From NCBI GenBank assembly GCA_934565855.1, contig CAKTIO010000010.1, positions 1-64,000 on the forward strand: a stretch of 64,000 nucleotides of DNA, read 5' to 3'. The notes beneath the pieces were generated by a model that saw nothing but the letters and a program-made list of their open reading frames with translations, had not been told where the DNA came from and searched no databases. Shown in pieces: positions 1-8,408 of this stretch (the first letter of the stretch is position 1; every line of letters starts with the position of its first letter). The position numbers and the translations under genes are program-made. The DNA comes from an uncultured Dysosmobacter sp. (GTDB taxonomy: Bacteria; Bacillota; Clostridia; Oscillospirales; Oscillospiraceae).

Positions 1-12
1 GACAGCTTGCTT

Positions 13-41
13 AGAATACCAGACTTTCTACCTCTTGTCAA
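13..41 (-). promoter_or_regulatory. Sigma-A-type promoter firing off the left edge
   Basis: On the minus strand a perfect -35 box TTGACA (36-41) and a -10 box TATTCT (13-18) are separated by 17 bases. Transcription would run out of the window, so the gene served is not visible. The box lies just downstream of the long palindrome at 53-99. Confidence 0.55.
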
Positions 42-52
42 GTGCATTTCCT

Positions 53-99
53 AATATTCGCCATCCGTTTTGCTTATTGCAAAGCGGATGGCGAATATT
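53..99. repeat. 21-bp-arm palindrome with 5-base loop
   Basis: Arms 53-73 and 79-99 are complementary over 21 positions, with one G-U pair, around the loop TTATT. The outer 15 bases are perfect (AATATTCGCCATCCG). It lies between the end of the aminotransferase gene and the outward promoter. No T-run follows on either strand, so it is not a standard intrinsic terminator. It could be an operator, a processed hairpin or a remnant of a mobile palindromic unit. Confidence 0.6.
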
Positions 100-122
100 G
101 TCATGGTTCTATAAAAATTTGA

Positions 123-1325
123 TTACTGCAAGCCCTTTTCCTTTCGGTATGCCTGGATACCCAGTGCCAGCAGATCCATTGCCCTTTCCAGATCCTCCTG
201 CTTCAGTACATAGGCGATGCGAATCTCATCCTTTCCCTTTCCGGGGGTTCCGTAGAACTGCTCGCCAGGTGCAAACATCACGGTATCTCCGTGATCCTCA
301 AAATCCGTCAGCAGCCACTTCTGGAAGGCATCGGCATCGTCCACCGGGATCTTTACCATCATATAGAAAGCACCCTCCGGACATTTGCAGACCACGCCCG
401 GAATCTCTGCCAGCTTTCTCATAACCGTATCCCGGCGGCGGTGGTATTCGTCTTTCTGCGCCGCGAAATAGGCAGGTCCCGCAGAGTACAATGCCGCGGC
501 ACCCAGCTGGTCCAGTGTGGAGCAGCACAACCGTCCCTGACAAACCTTCATCGCCTGAGCAATCAGTTCCTTATTCCGGGAGATCAGCGCACCGATTCTC
601 GCGCCGCAGGCGGAAAACCGTTTGGAAATGGAGTCGATGATGATAACGTTATCCCGCACATCCGGGAATTCTGCCAGACTGACGATCTTTTCACCGCCGT
701 ATACAAACTCACGGTAAACCTCGTCCGCAATGATAAACAGACCATGTTCCTTCGCCACGTCCGCAATGGTGCGGGTCGCTTCCGGAGAGAGAATGGTTCC
801 CGTGGGATTACCGGGGTTGGTAATCAGAATCGCCCGGGTCCTGGGTGTGATCTCCGCCTCGATGCGCGCGCGGTCGCCATAGAAGAAGCCCTCCTCCGCC
901 TTGGTGGGGATGGGATGCACACAGCCGCCAGCCAGCCGGGTAAAGGTATTGTAATTGGGATAAAACGGCTCTGGGATCAGTACCTCATCGCCTTCGTCTA
1001 AAATGCACTGCAATGCGATCTGAAGCGCTTCACTGCCGCCGTTGGTAGCCAAAATATCTCTGGAATCCAGTTCAATGCCCAGTCCGTGATAATAGCCGCG
1101 GACGGATTCCACATAGTCAGGGATGCCAGCAGACGGTGCGTATGCCAGCACCGGGTTCTTGAATTCCTGAATTGCCTGAAAAAACTCCTTCGGCGTTTCA
1201 ATATCCGGCTGACCAATATTCAGATGATAAATTTTACGACCCTTTGCCTCTGCTGCCACTGCATAAGGATGAAACTTTCGGATCGGTGAAAGATTACACT
1301 TCTGAATTTTCTCAGAAAACTTCAT
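123..1325 (-). CDS. PLP-dependent class I/II aminotransferase under T-box control
   Basis: A 400-residue fold-type I aminotransferase that probably moves an amino group between an amino acid and a 2-oxoacid in the cytoplasm. Visible family marks are the NPGNPTG loop, DEVYREFVYGG, and the cofactor-binding lysine in SISKRFSACGARIG. I start at 1325, because GGAGGTAA lies just upstream and MKFSEK begins the conserved region; a longer frame reaches 1397 but has no good ribosome site. The gene is preceded by a T-box leader (1457-1688) and a consensus promoter. Its expression should therefore rise when a particular tRNA is uncharged, which points to a role in making one amino acid. Substrate specificity cannot be read from sequence alone. 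Confidence 0.9.
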   Translation of the reverse strand: MKFSEKIQKCNLSPIRKFHPYAVAAEAKGRKIYHLNIGQPDIETPKEFFQAIQEFKNPVLAYAPSAGIPDYVESVRGYYHGLGIELDSRDILATNGGSEALQIALQCILDEGDEVLIPEPFYPNYNTFTRLAGGCVHPIPTKAEEGFFYGDRARIEAEITPRTRAILITNPGNPTGTILSPEATRTIADVAKEHGLFIIADEVYREFVYGGEKIVSLAEFPDVRDNVIIIDSISKRFSACGARIGALISRNKELIAQAMKVCQGRLCCSTLDQLGAAALYSAGPAYFAAQKDEYHRRRDTVMRKLAEIPGVVCKCPEGAFYMMVKIPVDDADAFQKWLLTDFEDHGDTVMFAPGEQFYGTPGKGKDEIRIAYVLKQEDLERAMDLLALGIQAYRKEKGLQ

Positions 1326-1456
1326 AGCAGTTACCTCCAATAACTTTTTCAATTCCTCTGCATGAGACAAAGTGCCACAAATCATCCCGGCCGGCAATCA
1401 CCCGTGTTCTTCGTCCATTTCTCCATAGCCTATTGCTTTTCCAAAAAGAAAACGAT

Positions 1457-1688
1457 AAAAAAACGCCCCTGACCTGTGTCAGGGGCGAATCACTATCCGC
1501 GGTACCACCCTGATCTGGCTGAAAAGCCATCTCATGTCATCCGGATAACGGAGATGAATCCGTCCCGCTCCTCGCGGGCTGCTCCAAAGCGGCGTCTCTG
1601 GGACACTGACCAAGGGCTTACACCATTTCCCTCTCGCTGGCGGTCTCGTCTGGCAGAGTTTACTTCTTCATTGCCTTTATTGGGGTTT
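1457..1688 (-). promoter_or_regulatory. T-box leader (tRNA-sensing riboswitch) with terminator
   Basis: On the minus strand the leader shows AGTA, GAGAGGG, GGTG in an apical loop closed by GGG/CCC, the landmark CTTTGGAGC (about 1581-1589), the T-box AGGGTGGTACCGCGG (1497-1511), and then a terminator with stem CGCCCCTGAC / GTCAGGGGCG (1464-1473, 1478-1487) and seven U. This is the canonical order for a transcriptional T-box. The helix CTCTG/CAGAG places the specifier just before the CTTTGGAGC landmark. The best candidate is GAC (Asp) at 1594-1596, but that reading is weak. The leader lies 130 bases upstream of the aminotransferase start and after the ftsK stop. Confidence 0.9.
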
Positions 1689-1717
1689 ATTATACGCAGG
1701 TTCCGCCCGTTTGTCAA
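1689..1717 (-). promoter_or_regulatory. Consensus sigma-A promoter of the T-box transcript
   Basis: The -35 box TTGACA (1712-1717) and -10 box TATAAT (1689-1694) are both perfect and 17 bases apart. The -35 box overlaps the ftsK stop codon (1714-1716), so the promoter sits partly inside the upstream gene. Confidence 0.85.
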
Positions 1718-4479
1718 GAAAGTGTTTCATCTGTTTCCGTGCCTGCGGTTTCCGCCGGGGAAGCCGCGCTGCTTCCGCCCATCTGCATCTCCTGCCACTG
1801 GGCTTTTGTAATCAGCAGCTGCCGGGGCTTGGACCCCTCAAACGGTCCCACGATGCCGCGCTCCTCCATCTGGTCCACCAGGCGCGCTGCCCGGGAGTAG
1901 CCCAGCTTCAGGCGGCGCTGAAGCATAGACACAGACGCCTGTCCCGTTTCCAGGACCACCTCTACCGCAGAGGGCAGCAGCTCGTCTCCATCCTCGGAGG
2001 CGGTGTCCGCCGCAGCGCTGCCGCCGCCCTTACCGCCACGCTCCTTCTCCTGCACGGATTCCTCGATCTTTTTCATGACCTCGTCCGAATACTCCACCTC
2101 TCCGGCATTGGTCTTTACATACTGGACCACCCGTTCGATTTCCTCCGGAGAGATAAAGCAGCCCTGCACGCGGGTCGGCTTGAGATTCCCCAACGGTGCG
2201 TAGAGCATATCGCCCTTGCCCACCAGCTTCTCCGCGCCTGCCGTATCCAAGATGATGCGGGATTCCAGAGAGGATGCCACGGCAAACGCGATCCGGGAGG
2301 GAATGTTTGCCTTCATTAGACCTGTAATCACATCTGCCGAGGGACGCTGGGTCGCAATGACCAGGTGCACTCCGGCGGCACGCCCCATCTGTGCCACGCG
2401 GCAGATGGACTCCTCCACTTCCTTTGCCGCCACCAGCATCAGGTCCGCCAACTCGTCGATGACCACCACCACGGACGCCATGTGTTCCAGCTCGTCCGAG
2501 GTCTTTGCCAGCGCGTTGTAGCCAGCCAGGTCCTTGACATTGTGTTCGGAGAACAGCTTATAGCGCTTCATCATCTCAAACACAGCCCATTGCAGCGCGC
2601 CCGCCGCCTTTTTCGGGTCTGTCACCACCGGGATCAGCAGGTGGGGAATTCCGTTATAGGGCGCCAGCTCCACCATTTTGGGGTCCACCATGATGAAGCG
2701 GACATCCCGGGGCGAGGATTTATACAGCAGGCTGATAATCAGGGAGTTCGTACACACGGACTTGCCGGAGCCAGTGGTTCCGGCAATCAGCACATGGGGC
2801 AGCTTGGCAATATTGCCGATGATGCTGTTGCCGCCGATGTCTTTGCCCACGGCAAATGCCACGTTGGACTTATGCGCGGCGAACTCCGGAGAACCCAGCA
2901 CGTCCCGGATCAGCACCGAGGTCACCTGCTTGTTAGGCACCTCAATGCCTACTACAGAAATTTTGTCCGGAATGGGCGCGATGCGGACGCCCGATGCTCC
3001 CAGCGCCAGGGCAATATCATCCGCCAGATTGGTGATCTTGGACAGCTTCACGCCCTGGTCCAGCGTGAACTCATATCTTGTGACAGACGGACCGTGGATG
3101 ACCTCTCCCGGTGTCGCGTCCACGCCAAAGCTGGAAAGCGTTTCACCCAGCCTCCGGGAGTTGTTGCGCAGCTCCGCGCCTACCTCCGCAAAATTCCCGT
3201 TGTGATTCTCATTCAGCAGGGTAATGGGCGGATACTGATAGGCATCTTCAGCCGCAGGCTGGTTTTCGATCTCCGCCGTGACCTCTGCCGCCGCCTTATC
3301 TACTTCACCAGCCGTATCAGCCCGCTTTGCCGGAGCGGTCGGAACGGCAGCCGGCTCTGCTTCCACGGAGTTCTCCGGCTGCACGGCAGGCTGTGGAACC
3401 GGCTGCGGCTGCGCACTCTCTGCCGGGCGGGTCAGCGGCTCCATTACCGACGCAAGCAGGGATTTCTTTTTCTTTTCCACCGGCTGGACCGCTTCCACCG
3501 CAGATAGCTCCGCCTCCGGCTCCGGCATGGAAACCGGTCCGGTCACCGGAGGCGGCATGACTGCCGCGTCCCTGCCGCCCACAGTCACCACCACCGGCTG
3601 GCGCTCTCTCTGCTGATCCATCAGCAGCTGGTCCGGAGTAGGCTGCTCCGCGGATTTCTGCCGGAAAAAGCCCTTCAGAATGCCCGGCTTCTTTTCCACG
3701 CGGCGCACCTCCCCGTCCAGGGGAATGTCGATCACCGGTTTCGGCGCAGCTGCCCGCTCCTTCACCGGCGGGTCGATGGGCGTCATCCGGATGGCAGGCT
3801 CTCTCCGCTCAGGGATCACCGGCAGCGGTCCTGTCTCCTCCTCTTCATAGCGGGGACGGTTTCTGCTCTTCTCGATCAGCGCGCCAACCGTCAGCCGCAG
3901 CGCTGTCATCAGCAACACCACAAACAGCACGGTAAAAATGATGATGGACGCGACCTTGGAAAACACTGCCACAGAACCAACAGCCAATGCTCCGGAAATT
4001 GCGCCGCCGGATTTCAGTGCAATGCCATCCAGCCAGAGGTCCCGCAAAATTGCCACGGAGGAGCGGTACTCTCCCGATGCCAGTACCATATGTACCAGAG
4101 AGCCGAACAGCACCGGCAGCAGCAGGGCGCAATTCACCCTCAGCCGCACCGGACGTCCGCGGTGAAACAGCAGGATCAGCGCCGTCAGCAGAAACGCGGG
4201 ACCGGACAGCCAGTATCCGTAGCCCACCAGCCCCTTCAGCAGCTTTGCCAGCCAGTCGATAAAAATCGCCTGCGCATGGAAATAGCTGACAAAGGTGCAA
4301 AGCGCCAGCACCAGGCAGACCACTCCCCAGACCTCTCTGCGGATGGGGCGCCTCTGCGGCTCCTGCGGTGTCCGGCTTCTGCCTCCGGAGCTGCCGGAAC
4401 CGGACGCAGAGCGGGACGCCGTGCTCCTTGCCGTTGTTTTCTTCTTTGTTGTCGTTCTCTTTTGAGCGGTGGATGCCAC
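1714..4479 (-). CDS. ftsK: FtsK/SpoIIIE-type DNA translocase
   Basis: A 921-residue membrane-anchored DNA pump that moves chromosome arms through the division septum. The basic, low-complexity N-terminus is followed by about four membrane segments (residues 45-195). A Pro/Glu-rich linker follows, then the RecA-like motor with Walker A AGTTGSGKSV (about residue 565), Walker B VVVVIDELADLM, and a C-terminal winged-helix gamma domain (GQASVSMLQRRLKLGYSRAA) that reads KOPS/SRS-type DNA sites. The start is GTG at 4477-4479, with AAGGAGG upstream. It lies 45 bases downstream of uppP on the same strand, so the two are probably cotranscribed. Confidence 0.95.
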   Translation of the reverse strand: MASTAQKRTTTKKKTTARSTASRSASGSGSSGGRSRTPQEPQRRPIRREVWGVVCLVLALCTFVSYFHAQAIFIDWLAKLLKGLVGYGYWLSGPAFLLTALILLFHRGRPVRLRVNCALLLPVLFGSLVHMVLASGEYRSSVAILRDLWLDGIALKSGGAISGALAVGSVAVFSKVASIIIFTVLFVVLLMTALRLTVGALIEKSRNRPRYEEEETGPLPVIPERREPAIRMTPIDPPVKERAAAPKPVIDIPLDGEVRRVEKKPGILKGFFRQKSAEQPTPDQLLMDQQRERQPVVVTVGGRDAAVMPPPVTGPVSMPEPEAELSAVEAVQPVEKKKKSLLASVMEPLTRPAESAQPQPVPQPAVQPENSVEAEPAAVPTAPAKRADTAGEVDKAAAEVTAEIENQPAAEDAYQYPPITLLNENHNGNFAEVGAELRNNSRRLGETLSSFGVDATPGEVIHGPSVTRYEFTLDQGVKLSKITNLADDIALALGASGVRIAPIPDKISVVGIEVPNKQVTSVLIRDVLGSPEFAAHKSNVAFAVGKDIGGNSIIGNIAKLPHVLIAGTTGSGKSVCTNSLIISLLYKSSPRDVRFIMVDPKMVELAPYNGIPHLLIPVVTDPKKAAGALQWAVFEMMKRYKLFSEHNVKDLAGYNALAKTSDELEHMASVVVVIDELADLMLVAAKEVEESICRVAQMGRAAGVHLVIATQRPSADVITGLMKANIPSRIAFAVASSLESRIILDTAGAEKLVGKGDMLYAPLGNLKPTRVQGCFISPEEIERVVQYVKTNAGEVEYSDEVMKKIEESVQEKERGGKGGGSAAADTASEDGDELLPSAVEVVLETGQASVSMLQRRLKLGYSRAARLVDQMEERGIVGPFEGSKPRQLLITKAQWQEMQMGGSSAASPAETAGTETDETLS

Positions 4480-4524
4480 GCACGCCGCCTCCTTACAAAA
4501 AATCTCTTTGGTCCAAAATCACAC

Positions 4525-5361
4525 TTACTTCAGATACAGCGTCAGCCCGATAGTCAGGATGCCCACTGCCCAGCAGTAATAGGCAAACCAGCCAAATCTG
4601 CCCTTGTCTGCGATCATGCGGATCAGGCGGATGCAGCAATAGCCAGAAACCGCCGCCGTTAAAACACCCACCACACAGGGCAGCAGGGGCAGCGGCTCCG
4701 CAGCGCCGCGCACCACATCTACCGCGTCCAGCAGATTTGCTCCCAGCACAGCCGGGATGGACAGCAGGAAGGAAAAGCGCACAGCGTATTTCCGTTCAAA
4801 TCCCAGAAATGTTCCCGCACAGATCGTCATGCCGGAGCGGGAAATACCGGGACAGGTAGCGATTGCCTGCGCCGCGCCCACCAGCAATGTATCCTTGATG
4901 GTGGCGGTCTTTTCCGTCTTATTTCCCCGGCGTACCCGGTCGCTGGCGAACAGCAGACCGCCGGTCACCAGCAGCGCACAGCCGATAAACAGTGTGTTTC
5001 CGGACAGCTGGTCCAGCAGGTCCTGGAACGGCAGCACCAGAAACAGCGGCAGCGTGCCGATAATGACCATCAGCATCAGCCGCCGTGCAGGCGGCGTCTG
5101 CACGGTGGAGCGGTGATGAACCAGATCGTCCACCGCGCGGAAAAATTCCAGAATCATATCCCGGATATCGGACCAATACGCCACAAATACCGCAAACAGC
5201 GTTCCCAGATGCAGCAGAACGGTAAACGTCAGATTTTCCTCTCCCGCCGCCTGAATATTCAGAAGATTCTGGGCAATGGACAGATGCCCGGAGCTGGATA
5301 TCGGCAAAAATTCAGAAATTCCCTGAATCAATCCTAACAAAAAAGAAGATAACACGGTCAC
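4525..5361 (-). CDS. uppP: Undecaprenyl-diphosphate phosphatase (UppP/BacA)
   Basis: A 278-residue polytopic membrane enzyme that dephosphorylates undecaprenyl pyrophosphate to recycle the lipid carrier for peptidoglycan and other wall polymers; high activity can confer bacitracin tolerance. The active-site signatures EFLPISSSGH (residues 18-27) and GISRSG are present, and length and hydrophobicity fit the family. The start codon is GTG at 5359-5361, preceded by AGGAG. It heads a likely two-gene operon with ftsK and is divergent from the LysR gene. Confidence 0.96.
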   Translation of the reverse strand: MTVLSSFLLGLIQGISEFLPISSSGHLSIAQNLLNIQAAGEENLTFTVLLHLGTLFAVFVAYWSDIRDMILEFFRAVDDLVHHRSTVQTPPARRLMLMVIIGTLPLFLVLPFQDLLDQLSGNTLFIGCALLVTGGLLFASDRVRRGNKTEKTATIKDTLLVGAAQAIATCPGISRSGMTICAGTFLGFERKYAVRFSFLLSIPAVLGANLLDAVDVVRGAAEPLPLLPCVVGVLTAAVSGYCCIRLIRMIADKGRFGWFAYYCWAVGILTIGLTLYLK

Positions 5362-5590
5362 AGGTCTACACTCCTATCTTTTCTCAGATACCATGTGCCG
5401 CATTCGCGGACACTCGTACAGGTTAGTATAACATGGGCTGCGGCGGAATTCCAGTCATATTTCTTGTGCAGAACCACGCAATTTTTCCTTCCACCGCAGT
5501 CTTTAGCTTGCCAGCCGCACCTGTTTCGTGTTAAACTGCATTTATATATCATAGTATCCTGCGCATATCAGAGAGGGAGATTATTGAATC

Positions 5591-6553
5591 ATGCAGCCAA
5601 TCGAATCCCGCAATATTGCATACATTCTCGCGGTAAACGCGGAACACAGCTTTTCCCGTGCTGCGGAAAAATACTATATCTCGCAGCCCGCGCTGAGCAA
5701 GGCTGTCAGCAAGGTTGAGCAGCAGCTGGGCATTGCGCTGTTTGACCGCAGCTCCATCCCCCTGAAGCCCACCGCCGAGGGTGAGCGGATCATTGCGTAT
5801 TTTCAGCGGATCCAGGACGCGCAGTCCGAGCTGTCTGATTACTGCGAGGCATACCACCGGAAGCAGAAAAGCGACCTGCGCATCGGCGCGCCCTCCTTCT
5901 TCTGTACCTATGTCCTGCCGCCCATGATCGCCGCGTTCCAAGCGGAGCATCCCGCCGTTACCATCCGGCTGATCGAAGCCAATGACCATGACCTCCGGGA
6001 ATTTTTACAGGCAGGCGCAGTGGATGTCGGACTTTCCGTAGAGGGCGATATGCCCTCTGATTTGGAGTCCTTCGTCCAGCAGTATGAGCAGATCATTCTC
6101 GCCGTACCGAAGGCGCTGCCCATCAACGAAGCGCTGCCGGGGAAAGCCCTCTCCTATGACATCATCAAGCGTGGACGTATCAACGCACCCAGCACCCCCG
6201 CCGTGCCGCTTTCCACCTTTGCCGGAGAGAACTTCATCTTCCTGCGAAAGGGCAACGATATGTACCGGCGGGGCTATCAGGCGTGTCTGGACGCCGGCTT
6301 CGAGCCGAAGATCTCCATCGAGCTGGACCAGTTGATGACCGCTTACTACCTTGCGGAGGCGGGGCAGGGCGTCGCCTTCATCCGTTCAGATATTCCCTGC
6401 TATGTCGGCGAGCCGAAAAACCTGCTTTTTTATAAAATCGACCATCCCAGCATGACCCGTCCTGTCCGCGTTCTTCTGGGCAGGAACGGCTCTGGCTCGC
6501 AGGTTCTGGAAAGCTTCCTGACGTATCTGAAGAATTTCCCCTCCTCTATCTGA
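5591..6553 (+). CDS. LysR-family transcriptional regulator
   Basis: A 320-residue LysR-type regulator. The N-terminal winged helix-turn-helix is clear (SFSRAAEKYYISQPALSKAVSKVEQQLG, within residues 17-46), followed by the usual co-inducer-binding periplasmic-protein-like domain (about 90-310). It is oriented with, and immediately upstream of, the aminotransferase-ridA pair rather than divergent. An ATAAC-N13-GTTAT repeat abutting the next promoter's -35 box is a candidate binding site, so local control of those genes is a reasonable inference. The effector is unknown. Confidence 0.93.
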   Translation: MQPIESRNIAYILAVNAEHSFSRAAEKYYISQPALSKAVSKVEQQLGIALFDRSSIPLKPTAEGERIIAYFQRIQDAQSELSDYCEAYHRKQKSDLRIGAPSFFCTYVLPPMIAAFQAEHPAVTIRLIEANDHDLREFLQAGAVDVGLSVEGDMPSDLESFVQQYEQIILAVPKALPINEALPGKALSYDIIKRGRINAPSTPAVPLSTFAGENFIFLRKGNDMYRRGYQACLDAGFEPKISIELDQLMTAYYLAEAGQGVAFIRSDIPCYVGEPKNLLFYKIDHPSMTRPVRVLLGRNGSGSQVLESFLTYLKNFPSSI

Positions 6554-6569
6554 CCGCTATACAGCAGTT

Positions 6570-6621
6570 ATAACAATATGCCTAAGTGTTATTTGCATTT
6601 CTTCGTCATTTCCGCTACAAT
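6570..6621 (+). promoter_or_regulatory. Promoter and candidate LysR site of the aminotransferase-ridA operon
   Basis: The -35 box TTGCAT (6593-6598), 17 bases, and -10 box TACAAT (6616-6621) form a plausible promoter. ATAAC (6570-6574) and GTTAT (6588-6592) form an inverted repeat with 13 bases between arms, ending exactly at the -35 box, where LysR-type activators commonly bind. Four copies of GAACAT (6628, 6653, 6668, 6676) follow in the leader and remain unexplained. Confidence 0.45.
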
Positions 6622-6703
6622 GGCACTGAACATAGCAAGTACCATGTCTGTCGAACATTGAACAACCGAACATAAGAACATTGACGAAAGGAACGATCAA
6701 CAG

Positions 6704-7909
6704 ATGAACATTGTTGAAAAGTTTGACCTGCTGGGCGTTGACAACGCTCCTGGTCAGGAAAGTTTGCAGAAGAACGTGGCTCTGGACCTGCGGGGTCCGA
6801 AGCTGGAGGGCGCTCCCGTGGACTTCAGCCACGGCGATGTGGACGCACATACCCCCACCCCCGGCAGCCTGGAAGCCTTTGTCGCCGGCGTAAAGGAGGG
6901 CGGCGCACAGGCATACACTCCCTACCGCGGCAGAAAGACCATTCTGGAGGATCTGGCTGCAAAGCTCTCCGCCTTCACCGGTGCTTCCATTGATCCCGCT
7001 CACAACCTGATCCTCACCCCGGGTACTCAGGGCGCGCTGTTCCTGGCAATGGGCAGTTGTATCATGCCGGGCGACAAGGTCGCTTTTGTGGAGCCGGACT
7101 ATTTTGCAAACCGCAAGATGGTAGAGTTCTTCAACGGCGAGATGGTTCCCATCGCCATGCACTATGAGAACGAGACCGCCAAGGCTGGTCTGGACCTGGC
7201 TGCTCTGGAGGCTGCTTTCCAGAACGGCGTCCGCCTGTTCATTTTCTCCAACCCCAACAACCCCACCGGCTGCGTGTATTCCTATGACGAGATCTGCTCC
7301 ATCGCCGCCCTCGCCAAGAAGTACGGCGCAACCCTGATCGTGGACGAGCTGTATTCCCGCCAGGTCTATCCCGGCGTGACCTACACTCACCTGTGCGCAC
7401 AGAAGGAGATCCCCGAGAACCTCATCTCCATCATCGGTCCCTCCAAGACGGAGTCCCTGAGCGGCTACCGTCTGGGCGCTGCCTTCGGCACTCCCGCCAT
7501 CATCGACCGCATGGAGAAGCTGCAGGCCATTATGGCGCTGCGCTGCAGCGGCTATAACCAGGCTGTGTTCTCCACCTGGTTCAGTGAGCCCGATGGTTGG
7601 ATGGCAGCCCGCGTGGCAGAGCATCAGCGCATCCGTGACGACCTGCTGAAGGTCATCTCCAAGGTCGATGGCGTTACCGCCCGTCCCACCGATGGCGGCA
7701 GCTACCTGTTCGTCACCATTCCCGAGCTGCAGGTCAGCCTGCACGAGTTCATCCGCATCCTCCGCGCACAGGCAAATGTCACCGTGACTCCCGGCACCGA
7801 GTTTGGTCCGCAGTATCTGCACAGCTTCCGCATCAACTTCTCTCAGGACCACGACAAGGCTGTTGCCGCTATGGAGCGTATCTTTAAAGTAATGGAGCTG
7901 TATCGCTGA
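6704..7909 (+). CDS. PLP-dependent aminotransferase
   Basis: A 401-residue fold-type I PLP enzyme. Visible marks are the NPNNPTG turn, a VDELYSRQVYPG loop holding the cofactor-pairing Asp, and the Schiff-base lysine in GPSKTESLSGYRLG. It is not closely similar to the T-box-controlled aminotransferase at the left end. The stop overlaps the start of the RidA-family gene (TGATG), so the two proteins are translationally coupled. RidA removes reactive imine/enamine intermediates produced by PLP enzymes, which suits this pairing. The amino acid substrate cannot be named. The upstream LysR gene is the likely regulator. Confidence 0.92.
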   Translation: MNIVEKFDLLGVDNAPGQESLQKNVALDLRGPKLEGAPVDFSHGDVDAHTPTPGSLEAFVAGVKEGGAQAYTPYRGRKTILEDLAAKLSAFTGASIDPAHNLILTPGTQGALFLAMGSCIMPGDKVAFVEPDYFANRKMVEFFNGEMVPIAMHYENETAKAGLDLAALEAAFQNGVRLFIFSNPNNPTGCVYSYDEICSIAALAKKYGATLIVDELYSRQVYPGVTYTHLCAQKEIPENLISIIGPSKTESLSGYRLGAAFGTPAIIDRMEKLQAIMALRCSGYNQAVFSTWFSEPDGWMAARVAEHQRIRDDLLKVISKVDGVTARPTDGGSYLFVTIPELQVSLHEFIRILRAQANVTVTPGTEFGPQYLHSFRINFSQDHDKAVAAMERIFKVMELYR

Positions 7910-8337
7910 TGAGTACTGAAAAGAAGAATCCCATTCCGCAGGGAAAGTATGTTCCTGCTACCCGTTCCGGCAACCTGATCTTCACTGCCGGTATGACCTC
8001 CCGCAAGAACGGCGTGCTGCAGTTCACCGGAAAGGTGAAGGCAAGCGAGCCGCTGGAGACCTATCGTGAGGCGGTGCGCATTGCCGCCGCCAACGCCCTG
8101 ACTGCCGCACAGAACACGCTGGAGGAGGGCGAGAAGATCGCACGGGTCCTGTCCTTCTGGGTTTTCATCAATGCTGAGCAGGACTTCGTTTCCCACGCCA
8201 AGCTGGCTGACTTTGCTTCTGATTATCTGAATGAGGAGCTGGGTGCTGCCGGTGCCGCCGCCCGCGCCGCCATCGGTCTCGGAACCCTTCCCGGCAATGC
8301 GCCGGTGGAGGTCCAGCTGATCTGCGCTGCCGGCTGA
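7909..8337 (+). CDS. ridA: RidA/YjgF-family imine deaminase
   Basis: A 142-residue RidA-fold protein, usually a trimer that hydrolyses 2-imino or 2-amino-acrylate-type intermediates to keto acids and ammonia. The conserved ligand-binding arginine is seen in AARAAIGLGTLPGNAPVEVQLI near the C-terminus, and the GNLIFTAG strand near the N-terminus is typical. Its start overlaps the stop of the aminotransferase gene, and a strong terminator follows, so this is a two-gene unit. Members of this family vary in substrate, so the exact role rests on the operon context. Confidence 0.88.
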   Translation: MSTEKKNPIPQGKYVPATRSGNLIFTAGMTSRKNGVLQFTGKVKASEPLETYREAVRIAAANALTAAQNTLEEGEKIARVLSFWVFINAEQDFVSHAKLADFASDYLNEELGAAGAAARAAIGLGTLPGNAPVEVQLICAAG

Positions 8338-8351
8338 TTTCCCCATCCATA

Positions 8352-8387
8352 AAAGCTCCCTCCGGTTTCTCTCGGAGGGAGCTTTTT
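8352..8387 (+). terminator. Intrinsic terminator after the ridA gene
   Basis: A perfect 13-bp stem, AAAGCTCCCTCCG (8352-8364) with CGGAGGGAGCTTT (8373-8385), is followed by a T-run. It separates the aminotransferase-ridA unit from the dehydrogenase gene. Confidence 0.9.
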
Positions 8388-8408
8388 CTGAAAGAAAGGA
8401 GCTTTGCT

